Shown one piece after another: positions 55,609 to 64,000 of a DNA stretch of 64,000 nucleotides (positions are counted from its first letter, which is position 1; every line of letters begins with the position of its first letter). A program made the translations under genes and the position numbers. Source of the stretch: Vibrio comitans (lineage in GTDB: Bacteria; Pseudomonadota; Gammaproteobacteria; Enterobacterales; Vibrionaceae); contig AP024866.1 in assembly GCA_024346835.1 (NCBI GenBank), positions 930,001-994,000 of the forward strand. The letters are read 5' to 3'. The notes under the pieces are model-generated. The model did no database searches. It was not told the origin of the DNA and saw only the letters and a program-made list of their open reading frames with translations.

Positions 55609-57948
55609 ATGAAAAAGCTGTCACTATTTATCATCACACCAATCGTGTTGGTCATATTAGCTGTTGTTGCCTTGCTAGTATTTGTCGACCCCAATCAATT
55701 TAAACCCATGCTGGTGGAACAAGCTAAAAAACAAACCAACCTTGATTTAACCATCGAAGGAGATATTGGTTGGCAGTTCTTTCCTTCTATTGGATTTTCT
55801 CTTGGTAAAACAACGTTAAGTAATCCTGAAGGGTTTAGTACCCCGAATATGCTGAAGGTCGACCAAGTCGGTTTGGATATCTCTGTTCTTCCCTTGCTGG
55901 ACAAAGAACTGCGAGTAGGCAATGTGACCTTAGTTGGCGCTGAGTTCTACATGGAAACTCTCGCTGATGGTAGTAGCAACCTCGATTCACTTACTGGATC
56001 TCAACAAGCAGCAGAAGAATCAGCATCTACCGAGCCTACTGCTGAGCCGAGCACCGAATCTGCGAGTAGCAGTGCTGACGAGCCAGCAGAACCATGGACT
56101 ATCTCACTTGAAGGGGCAAACATTGAAAACGCCTTTCTTGAGATCAAAGATGACCAGGCTAAGTTGTACACCAAGCTTGAGAACGTCAATCTGCAGGTTG
56201 CCAACTTTGAATTTGATAAGTGGACCCCTATCAGCTTTAGCTTCTCTGGGGTGAACAACCAACAGACATTTGCTATATCCGGTAAAGCGAACGCAAAAAC
56301 TAATGCTGAGTTCACCGACTACCAAGTCAAAGATATTGAAATTGGCGGAAGCTTCTCACAACCTGATTTTGATCTGGCGAGCTTTGAGTTGAAAGTTGAT
56401 GAGTTCAAGCTGGGTGCATGGGCAAACGTATCTTTGCTCGCTAAAGGTAATGCGGCGGGTAATGAGTTTGATATGACTAGCTCTGTGCAAGCGCTACTGG
56501 AGCAAGACCTTGCCACCTTTGCCATTAAAGATCTCGCTTTAGAAACCCCTTTAAAAGGCAAAGATCTGAATTTAGAGACGGTTAGACTGGGCTTGTCATC
56601 ATTTAAATTTGGACAACCAGGTGGTTTTCAGTTGGCGGTGATTGGTAATGCTGCAGGGATGGATAGCAATCTGACCATCATGGGTAGCCTGTTGGTTGAT
56701 GAGGCTATCTCTAAGGTAAATATCAATGGCTTTGATCTAAAAGGAAAGATAGCTGGGGATACGCTACCGCAAAATCCAATTAACTTGGATATAAACTCGA
56801 ATATAGAATTTGATCTTACTAAGAATAAATTGTCGCTGATTCTAAACAAACTGGCCGCCAACGATTTGCAATTTGATGGTAGTAGCAGTGTTGTTTTAGC
56901 GGATATCCCTAAGGTTCGTTTTAAGCTGCATAGTCCAAACATCAACGTAGATGAGTGGACTGGAGCAGATTCGGCGGAGCCTGCGACAGCAGAAAAAGAA
57001 ACGTCAGGATCATCAAGCAATGCTTCTCAAGCAGCACAAGAACCGGACTTATCTGTACTTAAGACGGTGGATGTTGCGGGTAATATCACTATTGATAAAC
57101 TTCAAGCAAGCAATGCCAAGATGCAAAATGCCTTTGCCGACATTGCCATTAAAGATGGCGTGTTTAACTTACGCTCTTTAAAAGCGAAACTTTATCAAGG
57201 CAGTATCAATGCCAAAGCTGTAATCAATGCCAAGCAGCCTGTTGCGAGCTACGATATCGATGCTAGCGTTAGGAACGTAAAGGTCGGTCCTTTGCTAGTG
57301 GACGTGGCCGACAATAATACTCTTGAAGGCACGGGTAATATTGATATCGACCTAAAGGGTAAAAGCCTTATCCCAGACGAGCTGAAAAAGCATCTAGCCG
57401 GCACGGTACAGGTCAAGTTTGCGGATGGAGCGATTAACGGTATTAATGTAGCCCAGATAATTCGCTCCAACTATGCCAAATTCAAGGGCGAAGAAGTGCC
57501 TAAGGAAGCAGAGGCAAAGAAAACGGACTTTAGCGCTATGAATGCTGTGGTTAAGCTGAACAAAGGGGTCGCAACACTGTCTGGTGTGTCGGTACAGTCT
57601 CCATTATTGCGTATCAAGGCAAGTGGTGATGCTAACTACCTCAACGAGACGATGGACATCTTGGCTAAAACCTCAATCGTTGGCTCTCTAGAGGGACAGG
57701 GCGGTAAAGATATTGATGATCTGACCGATTTAACTCTCCCTTTACGTTTGCAAGGTGGCTGGACAAGTCCTAAAGTGAGTCTAGATTTAGCGGCTCTTCA
57801 GCAGCAAGAGATTGAACGCAATAAGAAAAAGCTCGAAGAAAAGGCGAAGAAAGAAACTGAACGTGGTTTGAAAAAGCTACTGGGTGATAAAGCCAGTGAT
57901 GAAGATACCAAGAACATCACAGACTCGTTGCTGAAGAAATTATTCTAA
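55609..57948 (+). CDS. asmA: AsmA-family envelope protein
   Basis: 779 residues. An N-terminal membrane anchor (KKLSLFIITPIVLVILAVVALLVFV) is followed by AsmA features: LTIEGDIGWQFFPSIGFSLGKTTLSNP at the start of the periplasmic part, low-complexity acidic Ser/Glu stretches (about 155-185 and 465-480), and a C-terminal AsmA domain (about 540-720) with VADNNTLEGTGNIDIDLKGKSL. The tail is Lys/Glu-rich and helical. AsmA proteins are bridge-like and linked to phospholipid transport and outer-membrane homeostasis. The start ATG 55609 has AGGGAAG; the terminator at 55523 excludes an earlier start. Confidence 0.9.
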   Translation: MKKLSLFIITPIVLVILAVVALLVFVDPNQFKPMLVEQAKKQTNLDLTIEGDIGWQFFPSIGFSLGKTTLSNPEGFSTPNMLKVDQVGLDISVLPLLDKELRVGNVTLVGAEFYMETLADGSSNLDSLTGSQQAAEESASTEPTAEPSTESASSSADEPAEPWTISLEGANIENAFLEIKDDQAKLYTKLENVNLQVANFEFDKWTPISFSFSGVNNQQTFAISGKANAKTNAEFTDYQVKDIEIGGSFSQPDFDLASFELKVDEFKLGAWANVSLLAKGNAAGNEFDMTSSVQALLEQDLATFAIKDLALETPLKGKDLNLETVRLGLSSFKFGQPGGFQLAVIGNAAGMDSNLTIMGSLLVDEAISKVNINGFDLKGKIAGDTLPQNPINLDINSNIEFDLTKNKLSLILNKLAANDLQFDGSSSVVLADIPKVRFKLHSPNINVDEWTGADSAEPATAEKETSGSSSNASQAAQEPDLSVLKTVDVAGNITIDKLQASNAKMQNAFADIAIKDGVFNLRSLKAKLYQGSINAKAVINAKQPVASYDIDASVRNVKVGPLLVDVADNNTLEGTGNIDIDLKGKSLIPDELKKHLAGTVQVKFADGAINGINVAQIIRSNYAKFKGEEVPKEAEAKKTDFSAMNAVVKLNKGVATLSGVSVQSPLLRIKASGDANYLNETMDILAKTSIVGSLEGQGGKDIDDLTDLTLPLRLQGGWTSPKVSLDLAALQQQEIERNKKKLEEKAKKETERGLKKLLGDKASDEDTKNITDSLLKKLF

Positions 57949-57963
57949 TCGAGGTAAGCGACA

Positions 57964-58653
57964 ATGAAGACCTTAGGTTTAATAGGTGGAATGAGTTGGG
58001 AGTCAACTCAAACCTACTATCAGTTGTTAAACACTCAAGTTAAGCAACGCCTAGGTGGTCTGAACTCGGCGAAGTTGGTGCTCTACAGCGTAAACTTCGC
58101 CGAAATAGAAAAGCTTCAGCGAGAAGGGGAGTGGAAGCAAGCCGCTAAGATTTTATCCAGAGCGGCCCTTTCTCTGCAAACTGCAGGCGCTGAAGCTATT
58201 GTGATTTGTACCAATACCATGCATAAGGTGGCAGGGGATATCGAGCAGGTTATCTCTATTCCTCTTTTGCACATTGCTGATGCGACGGCGAAAGCACTTA
58301 AGCAAGCCAATATCGACAAAGTGGCTTTGCTCGGCACCGCTTTCACTATGGAGCAAGACTTTTACAAACAGAGGCTGACCGACCAGGCTATTACGGTAGT
58401 GGTGCCAGATGAAGAGCAGCGCAAACAGATCCATAAGATCATCTATGAAGAACTGTGCCAAGGTAAGATCTTGCCTGAGTCTCGCCAGATCTACCTTGAT
58501 ATTATCTCAGACTTAAAATCACGCGGGGCTCAAGGCGTGATCCTTGGTTGCACAGAGATTGGTCTATTAGTCAGTGATGAACACACAGACGTTCCTTTAT
58601 TTGATACCACGCTGATCCACGCAACTTCTGCCGTTGATTGGTCACTGAGCTAA
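57964..58653 (+). CDS. Aspartate/glutamate racemase-family enzyme (YgeA-like)
   Basis: 229 residues. Cofactor-free racemase fold with the two active-site cysteines in AIVICTNTMHK and VILGCTEIGLLV, and GLIGGMSWESTQTYY at the N-terminus. The group includes YgeA, a broad amino acid racemase; the substrate cannot be read here. It starts 15 bp after asmA, so cotranscription is likely. Confidence 0.88.
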   Translation: MKTLGLIGGMSWESTQTYYQLLNTQVKQRLGGLNSAKLVLYSVNFAEIEKLQREGEWKQAAKILSRAALSLQTAGAEAIVICTNTMHKVAGDIEQVISIPLLHIADATAKALKQANIDKVALLGTAFTMEQDFYKQRLTDQAITVVVPDEEQRKQIHKIIYEELCQGKILPESRQIYLDIISDLKSRGAQGVILGCTEIGLLVSDEHTDVPLFDTTLIHATSAVDWSLS

Positions 58654-58683
58654 GTAAAACAACACATACAGCCCGCGGTTTCT

Positions 58684-59280
58684 CTACCAATCAATACCTT
58701 TGCGAGCCATGATGCCAGAATCAAAGGCATGTTTAACGTTTCTCACTTCAGACACAGTATTTGCAAGCTCAATTAAAGAGCGATGCGCTCCTCTGCCGGT
58801 AATGACCACTGATTGTTGATTCGGTCGCTGTTCTAGCGCGGTAATAACCTCGTCTAAATCGATATAGTCAAAACTGACCATGTAAGTTAGCTCATCAAGC
58901 AAAACCACATCGAGGCTTGGGTCTTGCAACATCTTTTTGCATTCTTGCCATACGGCTTGCGCCGCTTCTGTGTCAGCTTCTTTATTTTGAGTTTCCCATG
59001 TAAAGCCTGTTGCCATTACATGGAATGTAACCCCATGCTGCTCCAAGAGGTTTCGCTCTCCATTGTCCCATGTGCCCTTAATAAACTGAGCTACACCACA
59101 GCGAAAGCCGTGCCCTACAGCACGAGCAACGGTGCCAAACCCTGATGTGGATTTTCCTTTTCCATTACCGGTAATGACCAACAATAGACCTTTTTCTTCA
59201 GTAGCCGCAGCTATCTTTTCATCGACTTTTTCTTTTAGTTTTTGTTGGCGTTGCTGGTGGCGATCCTGTTGTTGAGTCAT
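58684..59280 (-). CDS. btuR: Corrinoid adenosyltransferase (CobA/BtuR type)
   Basis: 198 residues. It adds the 5'-deoxyadenosyl group to cobalamin using ATP. P-loop LVITGNGKGKSTSGFG, the VAQFIKGTWDNGE motif, LLDELTYM, VVITGRGAHRSLIELA, and the C-terminal AFDSGIMARKGIDW, all standard for the CobA/CobO/BtuR family. Alone among genes of other function; no corrin synthesis genes are in the window. Confidence 0.95.
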   Translation of the reverse strand: MTQQQDRHQQRQQKLKEKVDEKIAAATEEKGLLLVITGNGKGKSTSGFGTVARAVGHGFRCGVAQFIKGTWDNGERNLLEQHGVTFHVMATGFTWETQNKEADTEAAQAVWQECKKMLQDPSLDVVLLDELTYMVSFDYIDLDEVITALEQRPNQQSVVITGRGAHRSLIELANTVSEVRNVKHAFDSGIMARKGIDW

Positions 59281-59449
59281 GGTCCTTCCCGTTATATTGC
59301 TGACATATTTCCGTCATATCTTCGGCACAAAATGATGATGTTAATCTGCATTCTGCTATTCATAAGTAATACTCGGTATTGAGACTTTCAGATCCCGAGC
59401 TAAGGTTATGATAAACATAGTTCTACCAATAAAAGAAGGATCGATCGCA

Positions 59450-59896
59450 ATGAAGATATTGGTTGTGTGTATGGGGAACATTTGCCGCAGTCCAACGGCC
59501 GAGGCTGTACTGCGAACAAGAGCCGAAAATAAGGGCTTATTAATTGAGGTAGAATCAGCGGGCACCATAGATTATCACCACGGAGAAAAGCCAGATAGTC
59601 GCTCGGCGGCGGCAGCGAAAAGTAGGGGCTACTCTTTTGGAAGAAAAAAAGCTCGCGGAGTGACACAAGAAGATTTCTATTATTTTGACCAAATATTGGC
59701 GGCTGACAAACAAAACCTTGCCGACCTTCAAGGCATCTGTCCTAGTGAGTATCAATATAAATTAGCGCTGTTTCTTCAAGGTGCAGGCTTAGAGACGGAA
59801 GAAATTCCCGATCCCTATTACGGTGGGGAGCAAGGATTTGAGCACGTGCTTGATCTGATAGAAAGTGGTAGTGACAAGATACTCGCGCAGCTGTAA
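59450..59896 (+). CDS. Low-molecular-weight protein tyrosine phosphatase
   Basis: 148 residues. Phosphate loop VCMGNICRSPTAE (nucleophile Cys7, Arg13) and the general-acid Asp in IPDPYYGGEQGF, the diagnostic pair of the LMW-PTP family (arsenate reductases of this fold differ). Many bacterial members remove phosphate from tyrosine kinases of polysaccharide synthesis, but no such kinase is nearby. Start ATG 59450 behind AAGGA. Confidence 0.92.
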   Translation: MKILVVCMGNICRSPTAEAVLRTRAENKGLLIEVESAGTIDYHHGEKPDSRSAAAAKSRGYSFGRKKARGVTQEDFYYFDQILAADKQNLADLQGICPSEYQYKLALFLQGAGLETEEIPDPYYGGEQGFEHVLDLIESGSDKILAQL

Positions 59897-60182
59897 ACCT
59901 TCATGATGAGGTTCGTGCAATTGGAATTAGGGGAAGCCGAGATTAGGTTTCCCTTTTGCAATGGGCATGATGTATAAGTGAGAGTTATTTGTTTTCATTA
60001 TGTAATCAATGCGTTGAATTAAATGCTATTTAAAATAGTGAAAGATTGATACAACCCGCAAATGTAAGTAAATGTAACTTTTATCCGTGAAAGCGTATCA
60101 AAAGTTGATTTGAGTCGCCTTTTGAATGTAATGGCTTTGATAAGTTGCGTCGATAAATTGAACATTAGCAAGGTTTATCGAC

Positions 60183-61550
60183 ATGTTAGAGCTCCTCATT
60201 GGATTAGTCGCCACAGTAATCGTCGGCTACTTCATTATAAAAGGCTATCGCGCAGCAGGTATACTGCTGACAGCGGGCCTCGCACTTCTTATTATTACTG
60301 GCTTATTAGGCCATACCGTACTGCCTGCTAAGGTAGCATCAACCGGCAATACATTTACCGATGCTCTTGAGTTTGTGAAGTATATGCTTCAGTACCGTGG
60401 CGGTGGCCTTGGTCTACAGATCATGTTGCTGTGCGGTTTTGCTTCTTATATGACGCACATTGGCGCAAACAATGTTGTGGTAAAGCAGTTTTCAAAACCT
60501 CTTTCGGTAATTAAATCACCATACATCCTATTAGTCGCGGCTTATATCGTGGCGTGTTTGATGTCTTTGGCGGTAAGCTCAGCAACAGGGCTTGGCGTAC
60601 TATTAATGGCGACCTTGTTCCCAATGATGACGGCTATGGGTATTTCTCGACCGGCTGCCGTTGCGGTGTGTGCATCACCTGCTGCGATCATTTTGTCACC
60701 AACTTCGGGTGATGTTGTGATTGCTGCTGAAAAATCAGGTATGGCGCTCGATATCTTTGCGTTCCAAACGGTATTGCCAGTTTCAATCAGTGCCATAGCA
60801 GTTATGGCTGTTGCCGCTTACTTCTGGAACAATTATCTAGATAAAAAGCAAAACACGCCAATGGAGAAGCTAGACCTCTCCGAGATGGAAGTGAATGCAC
60901 CTGCGTTTTATGCTATTTTGCCATTCCTACCAATTCTAGGTGTGTTCTTATTTAATGGCCGCACTATTCCAGGCTTATCGCTCGATATTTATACCATCGT
61001 TGTACTGTCTATTTTCATTGGCGCAGTAGTGGATTACGTAGTGAAGCGTTTTGATGGCAAGCAAACTCTTGAAGACCTTGAATCTTGCTATGCAGGTATG
61101 GCCGATGCGTTTAAAGGCGTGGTAATGTTGCTGGTGGCCGCTGGCGTATTTGCTCAAGGCCTAATGTCTATTGGTGCTATTGATAACCTGATTCACCTAG
61201 CAGACAATGCCGGTGCAGGCGCGATTGCGCTAATGCTATTGCTTACTGGACTTACGGTTGCCGCTGCCATCGCTACAGGCTCTGGAAATGCACCATTCTA
61301 TGCGTTTGTAGAACTGGCTCCTGCGTTAGCAGGAAAAATGGGTATTAACCCTGCGTTCCTTATTATTCCAATGCTGCAGGCTTCTAACTTAGGTCGTACA
61401 ATCTCTCCCGTTTCTGGTGTTATTGTTGCAACTTCAGGTATGGGTAACATCAGCCCATTTGAGGTGGTCAAACGTACCTTTGTTCCCGTTATGTGTGGTC
61501 TTGCGACCGTTATCATTGGTACCATTTTCCTTGTACCTATGGCGGCTTAA
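60183..61550 (+). CDS. DcuC-family C4-dicarboxylate/anaerobic transporter
   Basis: 455 residues, about 12-13 membrane segments. Resembles the DcuC/YfcC ion-transporter superfamily: GHTVLPAKVASTGNTFTDALEFVKYML (in parts), TSGDVVIAAEKSGMALDIFAFQ, and the C-terminal AAAIATGSGNAPFYAFVELAPALA. DcuC carries C4-dicarboxylates, but the family also includes amino-acid and peptide carriers. The M20 peptidase gene 67 bp downstream points to uptake of a peptide-like or N-acyl substrate (inference). Confidence 0.85.
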   Translation: MLELLIGLVATVIVGYFIIKGYRAAGILLTAGLALLIITGLLGHTVLPAKVASTGNTFTDALEFVKYMLQYRGGGLGLQIMLLCGFASYMTHIGANNVVVKQFSKPLSVIKSPYILLVAAYIVACLMSLAVSSATGLGVLLMATLFPMMTAMGISRPAAVAVCASPAAIILSPTSGDVVIAAEKSGMALDIFAFQTVLPVSISAIAVMAVAAYFWNNYLDKKQNTPMEKLDLSEMEVNAPAFYAILPFLPILGVFLFNGRTIPGLSLDIYTIVVLSIFIGAVVDYVVKRFDGKQTLEDLESCYAGMADAFKGVVMLLVAAGVFAQGLMSIGAIDNLIHLADNAGAGAIALMLLLTGLTVAAAIATGSGNAPFYAFVELAPALAGKMGINPAFLIIPMLQASNLGRTISPVSGVIVATSGMGNISPFEVVKRTFVPVMCGLATVIIGTIFLVPMAA

Positions 61551-61617
61551 TCTGACAGCGCAATCAATTCAAATATGCTCTCTAAACCTCAATTAGAGAG
61601 CTCTCTCGAGGTGTATC

Positions 61618-62742
61618 ATGGCAGTTTCTTTTGACGTAAATACCTATATTGAGCAACTTTCAAAACTGGTTAATATAGATTGTGGCAGTGCGAACGCGCA
61701 GGGCATTGCTAATGTAGCGGATGTGCTGATTCCTATGTTTGAACAAATAGGGTTTAACGTTACACGACATACAGTTCATAGCGATGCAGGTCCTTGTCTG
61801 GAAATCACCAATAAACCTAATGCAGCGCATTACGATGTCATGCTTTGCGGGCATATGGATACGGTTTTTCCAGATGGCACGGTGGCTGCACGTCCTCTTA
61901 CTTTCGATAGTGAGAAGATCTATGGTCCTGGTGTGACGGACATGAAGTCAGGGATCTTAAGCGCATGGTATGCTTTGCAGATGCTGTCTACTGAGCAAAG
62001 AGATAAGCTTGCTATCGTTGTCGCTTTAAACTCCGATGAAGAGATTGGCTCTAGATACTCTCGAGAGTGGGTCGAGTCTTTAGCTCGCAAGAGTAACAAA
62101 GTGCTAGTGTGCGAAGCCTCGCGTGCTAATGGCAATCTGATCCGCTCTCGCAAAGGTAATGCAAAGTACGAAATAACCTTTCATGGCGTAGCCTCTCATG
62201 CAGGTTCGGCGCTGCAAGATGGTGTATCAGCTATTTACGAGCTGAGTCACTGGGCCCTAGCAATTAAGGATATGGTGAACCTAGAGACGGGTACCACGAT
62301 GAACGTGGGTACGGTTGAAGGGGGAGTGGCTGTCAATGTGGTTCCTGATTACGCTAAAGCGATTGTTGATTTGCGGTTCTGGAACAATGAAGAGGCAGAA
62401 GCTATCCATCAGAAGCTAGAGCAAATGGCGAAAACACCGTTTGAGCCCGGAGCAACAGTCGAGGTCAAGCGACTAGCATTTAAGCCAGCTATGATCCCAA
62501 CCCAAGCGACGGAACAAATGATTGAACTGGTCAGCAGTGAAGCTGATAAATTGAATCTTGTTTATGGCTGGGAAAATGCTGGTGGCGGTTCAGACGGTAA
62601 CTTCACTGCTAATGTAGGTACGCCAACGTTAGATGGCTTTGGGCCATCAGGTGCAGGTCTTCACTCGGATAAAGAGTACCTTCTGATTGATTCTATCAAG
62701 CCAAGGCTCGATCTATTGGTGAATGTACTTAATCGTTTATAA
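61618..62742 (+). CDS. M20-family metallopeptidase (carboxypeptidase G2-like)
   Basis: 374 residues. Two-zinc M20 peptidase: His and Asp in MLCGHMDTVFPDGT, Asp in YGPGVTDMKSGILSAWYAL, catalytic Glu-Glu in NSDEEIGSRYSREW, Glu in VCEASRANG and the C-terminal His in GAGLHSDKEYLLI. The closest layout is glutamate carboxypeptidase (CPG2), which releases C-terminal glutamate from folates and peptides. It is the second gene of a probable operon with the DcuC-type transporter. Confidence 0.92.
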   Translation: MAVSFDVNTYIEQLSKLVNIDCGSANAQGIANVADVLIPMFEQIGFNVTRHTVHSDAGPCLEITNKPNAAHYDVMLCGHMDTVFPDGTVAARPLTFDSEKIYGPGVTDMKSGILSAWYALQMLSTEQRDKLAIVVALNSDEEIGSRYSREWVESLARKSNKVLVCEASRANGNLIRSRKGNAKYEITFHGVASHAGSALQDGVSAIYELSHWALAIKDMVNLETGTTMNVGTVEGGVAVNVVPDYAKAIVDLRFWNNEEAEAIHQKLEQMAKTPFEPGATVEVKRLAFKPAMIPTQATEQMIELVSSEADKLNLVYGWENAGGGSDGNFTANVGTPTLDGFGPSGAGLHSDKEYLLIDSIKPRLDLLVNVLNRL

Positions 62743-62761
62743 TCGCTAGTTAGTTGTTTGT

Positions 62762-62797
62762 AAAAAGCCCCTAAAGCTTATGCAGTAGGGGCTTTTT
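62762..62797. terminator. Terminator between M20 peptidase and NemA genes
   Basis: AAAAAGCCCCTA (62762-62773), 12-nt loop, TAGGGGCTTTTT (62786-62797). The stem is strong and flanked by A- and T-runs, so it may serve both convergent genes. Confidence 0.9.
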
Positions 62798-62798
62798 G

Positions 62799-63902
62799 TT
62801 ATTTCTGCTGCGTAAACGTCGGGTAATCAGTGAGCCCTTTTTCATCGCCGCCAAACAAGGTATTTGGATCGTGCTGTGCCAAAGGTGCACCAATTCTAAT
62901 TCTTTCTGGTAGGTCAGGGTTCGCTACAAATGGTCGGCCAAAACCTATCATATCGGCCAATCCTTCTTCGACAGCTTTTGAGCCTGTATCCGCTTTATAT
63001 CGTCCTGCGTAGATCAAGGTATTCTTGAACGCTTTACGAAGTGCAAGTTTAAATGCCTTAGGAGTATCAGGAGCATCATCCCAGTCCACTTCAGCAATGT
63101 GTAGATAGGCAATGTTGTGCGAGTTCAATAGCTTAGCAGCTTCAGTGTAGGTGTGCTCTGGATTTGCATCCACTGTACCATTTAGGGTAGTGAGTGGGGC
63201 TAGACGCACGCCTACGCGGTCTGCACCAATGGCATCAACCAAGGTTGTCACGACTTCATTTAAAAAGCGTAAGCGGTTCTCTAGATTGCCGCCGTATTCG
63301 TCAGTACGGCTATTAGACTCAGAGTCGATAAATTGATTGATTAGGTAACCATTGGCCGCGTGAAGCTCTATGCCATCAAATCCTGCTTCGAGAGCATTTA
63401 ACGCCGCCTGGTGAAACTCTGCGATCACATCTTTGATGTCAGAAGTGGTCATTTCTCTTGGTTTTACTACATCAACAAAGCCGGGCTCATCCGAACCATT
63501 GTCGATGAATACCTTGACGTTTTCCGCCTTGATTGCAGAAGAAGAGATAGGTTGGTGACCTTCAATGTTATCTGGGTGGGTCACACGCCCTACATGCCAC
63601 AGCTGAGCGAATATTTTGCCACCATTGCTGTGGACTGCCTCGGTCACCTTTTTCCAGCCAGCGATCTGTTGTTTGCTATAGATGCCAGGAGTCCAGGCAT
63701 AGCCTTTGCCCATTGGTGAGATTTGAGTGCCTTCAGAGATGATCAGTCCTGCTTGAGAGCGCTGAGCGTAGTAGGTTGCCATCATTTCATTTGCAACATC
63801 GCCAGGTTGAGAGGCTCTAGAGCGAGTCATTGGCGGCATTACGATACGATTCTTAAGAGTGATGTTACCGAGTTTGATAGGTTCAAATAGTGCTGAAGTC
63901 AT
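62799..63902 (-). CDS. nemA: Old Yellow Enzyme alkene reductase (NemA-like)
   Basis: 367 residues. FMN-dependent TIM-barrel oxidoreductase with NRIVMPPMTRSRASQPGDVANEMMATYYAQRSQAGLIISEGT (in parts) early on, IFAQLWHVGRVTHPDN, the His-Asn pair in LHAANGYLINQFIDSESNSRTDEYGG (in parts), and VRLAPLTTLNGT. Such enzymes reduce activated C=C bonds, for example N-ethylmaleimide and nitro compounds, with NADPH. No TetR-type NemR regulator is seen before the window end. Confidence 0.93.
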   Translation of the reverse strand: MTSALFEPIKLGNITLKNRIVMPPMTRSRASQPGDVANEMMATYYAQRSQAGLIISEGTQISPMGKGYAWTPGIYSKQQIAGWKKVTEAVHSNGGKIFAQLWHVGRVTHPDNIEGHQPISSSAIKAENVKVFIDNGSDEPGFVDVVKPREMTTSDIKDVIAEFHQAALNALEAGFDGIELHAANGYLINQFIDSESNSRTDEYGGNLENRLRFLNEVVTTLVDAIGADRVGVRLAPLTTLNGTVDANPEHTYTEAAKLLNSHNIAYLHIAEVDWDDAPDTPKAFKLALRKAFKNTLIYAGRYKADTGSKAVEEGLADMIGFGRPFVANPDLPERIRIGAPLAQHDPNTLFGGDEKGLTDYPTFTQQK

Positions 63903-64000
63903 GAGTCAATGCCTTAATGGGTTTGGAAACTGAGGCTAGACTATCAGTGAGGACTTTTGTCTTAAACCGCAAAATGAGCAAAATACTTTTACCCATTTCG

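Noticed and set aside
1..64000. CRISPR array, tRNA/rRNA genes, transposase or phage genes
   Set aside because: I found no regular spacer-repeat pattern, no cloverleaf-type sequences and no transposase or phage proteins in any of the gaps.

Overview
This is chromosomal DNA from a gammaproteobacterium that looks like Vibrio or a close relative (Vibrionaceae). The evidence is the gene order rluC, maf/yceF, yceD, rpmF, plsX, fabH-D-G, acpP, fabF, pabC, mltG, tmk, holB, tatD, ptsG, together with an Mlc regulator, a YnhF-type micropeptide, a MetP/MetS importer and the interspersed ATACCAATC palindrome common in these marine bacteria. This assignment rests on recognition, not on a database search.

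Region 1 (1-11,025) is the most unusual part. It starts inside a very large secreted Asp/Gly-rich protein built from RTX-like calcium-binding blocks; its N-terminus lies outside the window. After a terminator comes a tightly packed four-gene set: a membrane fusion (HlyD) protein with a cytoplasmic GAF domain, a PqqD-like/M50-protease/HlyD fusion, a short SecA-like ATPase, and a signal-peptide-bearing periplasmic adaptor. No ABC transporter, RND pump or TolC is visible. I read this as a candidate dedicated secretion or surface-display machine driven by an accessory SecA, with the giant protein as its likely substrate.

Region 2 (11,143-29,319) is a mosaic of metabolic and transport genes: RlmF, an EamA exporter, an XRE-cupin regulator divergent from a BenE-type transporter with an 11-bp inverted-repeat operator between them, a DM13 protein, an orphan membrane protein, an aldo-keto reductase, a nuclease/phosphatase-fold protein and a MaoC protein. 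A 263-bp MITE-like element lies at 17,700. A fluoride riboswitch (20,001-20,055) precedes an IscU-like/GGGtGRT gene pair. LysE and MATE exporters, a SulP transporter and RNase E follow.

Region 3 (29,922-44,023) is housekeeping: rRNA pseudouridylation, ribosomal protein L32, fatty-acid synthesis, folate, peptidoglycan, dTMP kinase and the DNA polymerase III clamp loader, ending with the glucose PTS permease.

Region 4 (44,252-64,000) holds small envelope proteins, the MetPS importer, YnhF, a patatin-like lipase, Mlc (the likely regulator of ptsG), MetG, the Fe-S ATPase ApbC, Udk, an AsmA protein, an amino-acid racemase, a corrinoid adenosyltransferase, a low-molecular-weight phosphatase, a DcuC-type transporter paired with an M20 peptidase, and an Old Yellow Enzyme. 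I found no rRNA, tRNA, CRISPR array or transposase gene.
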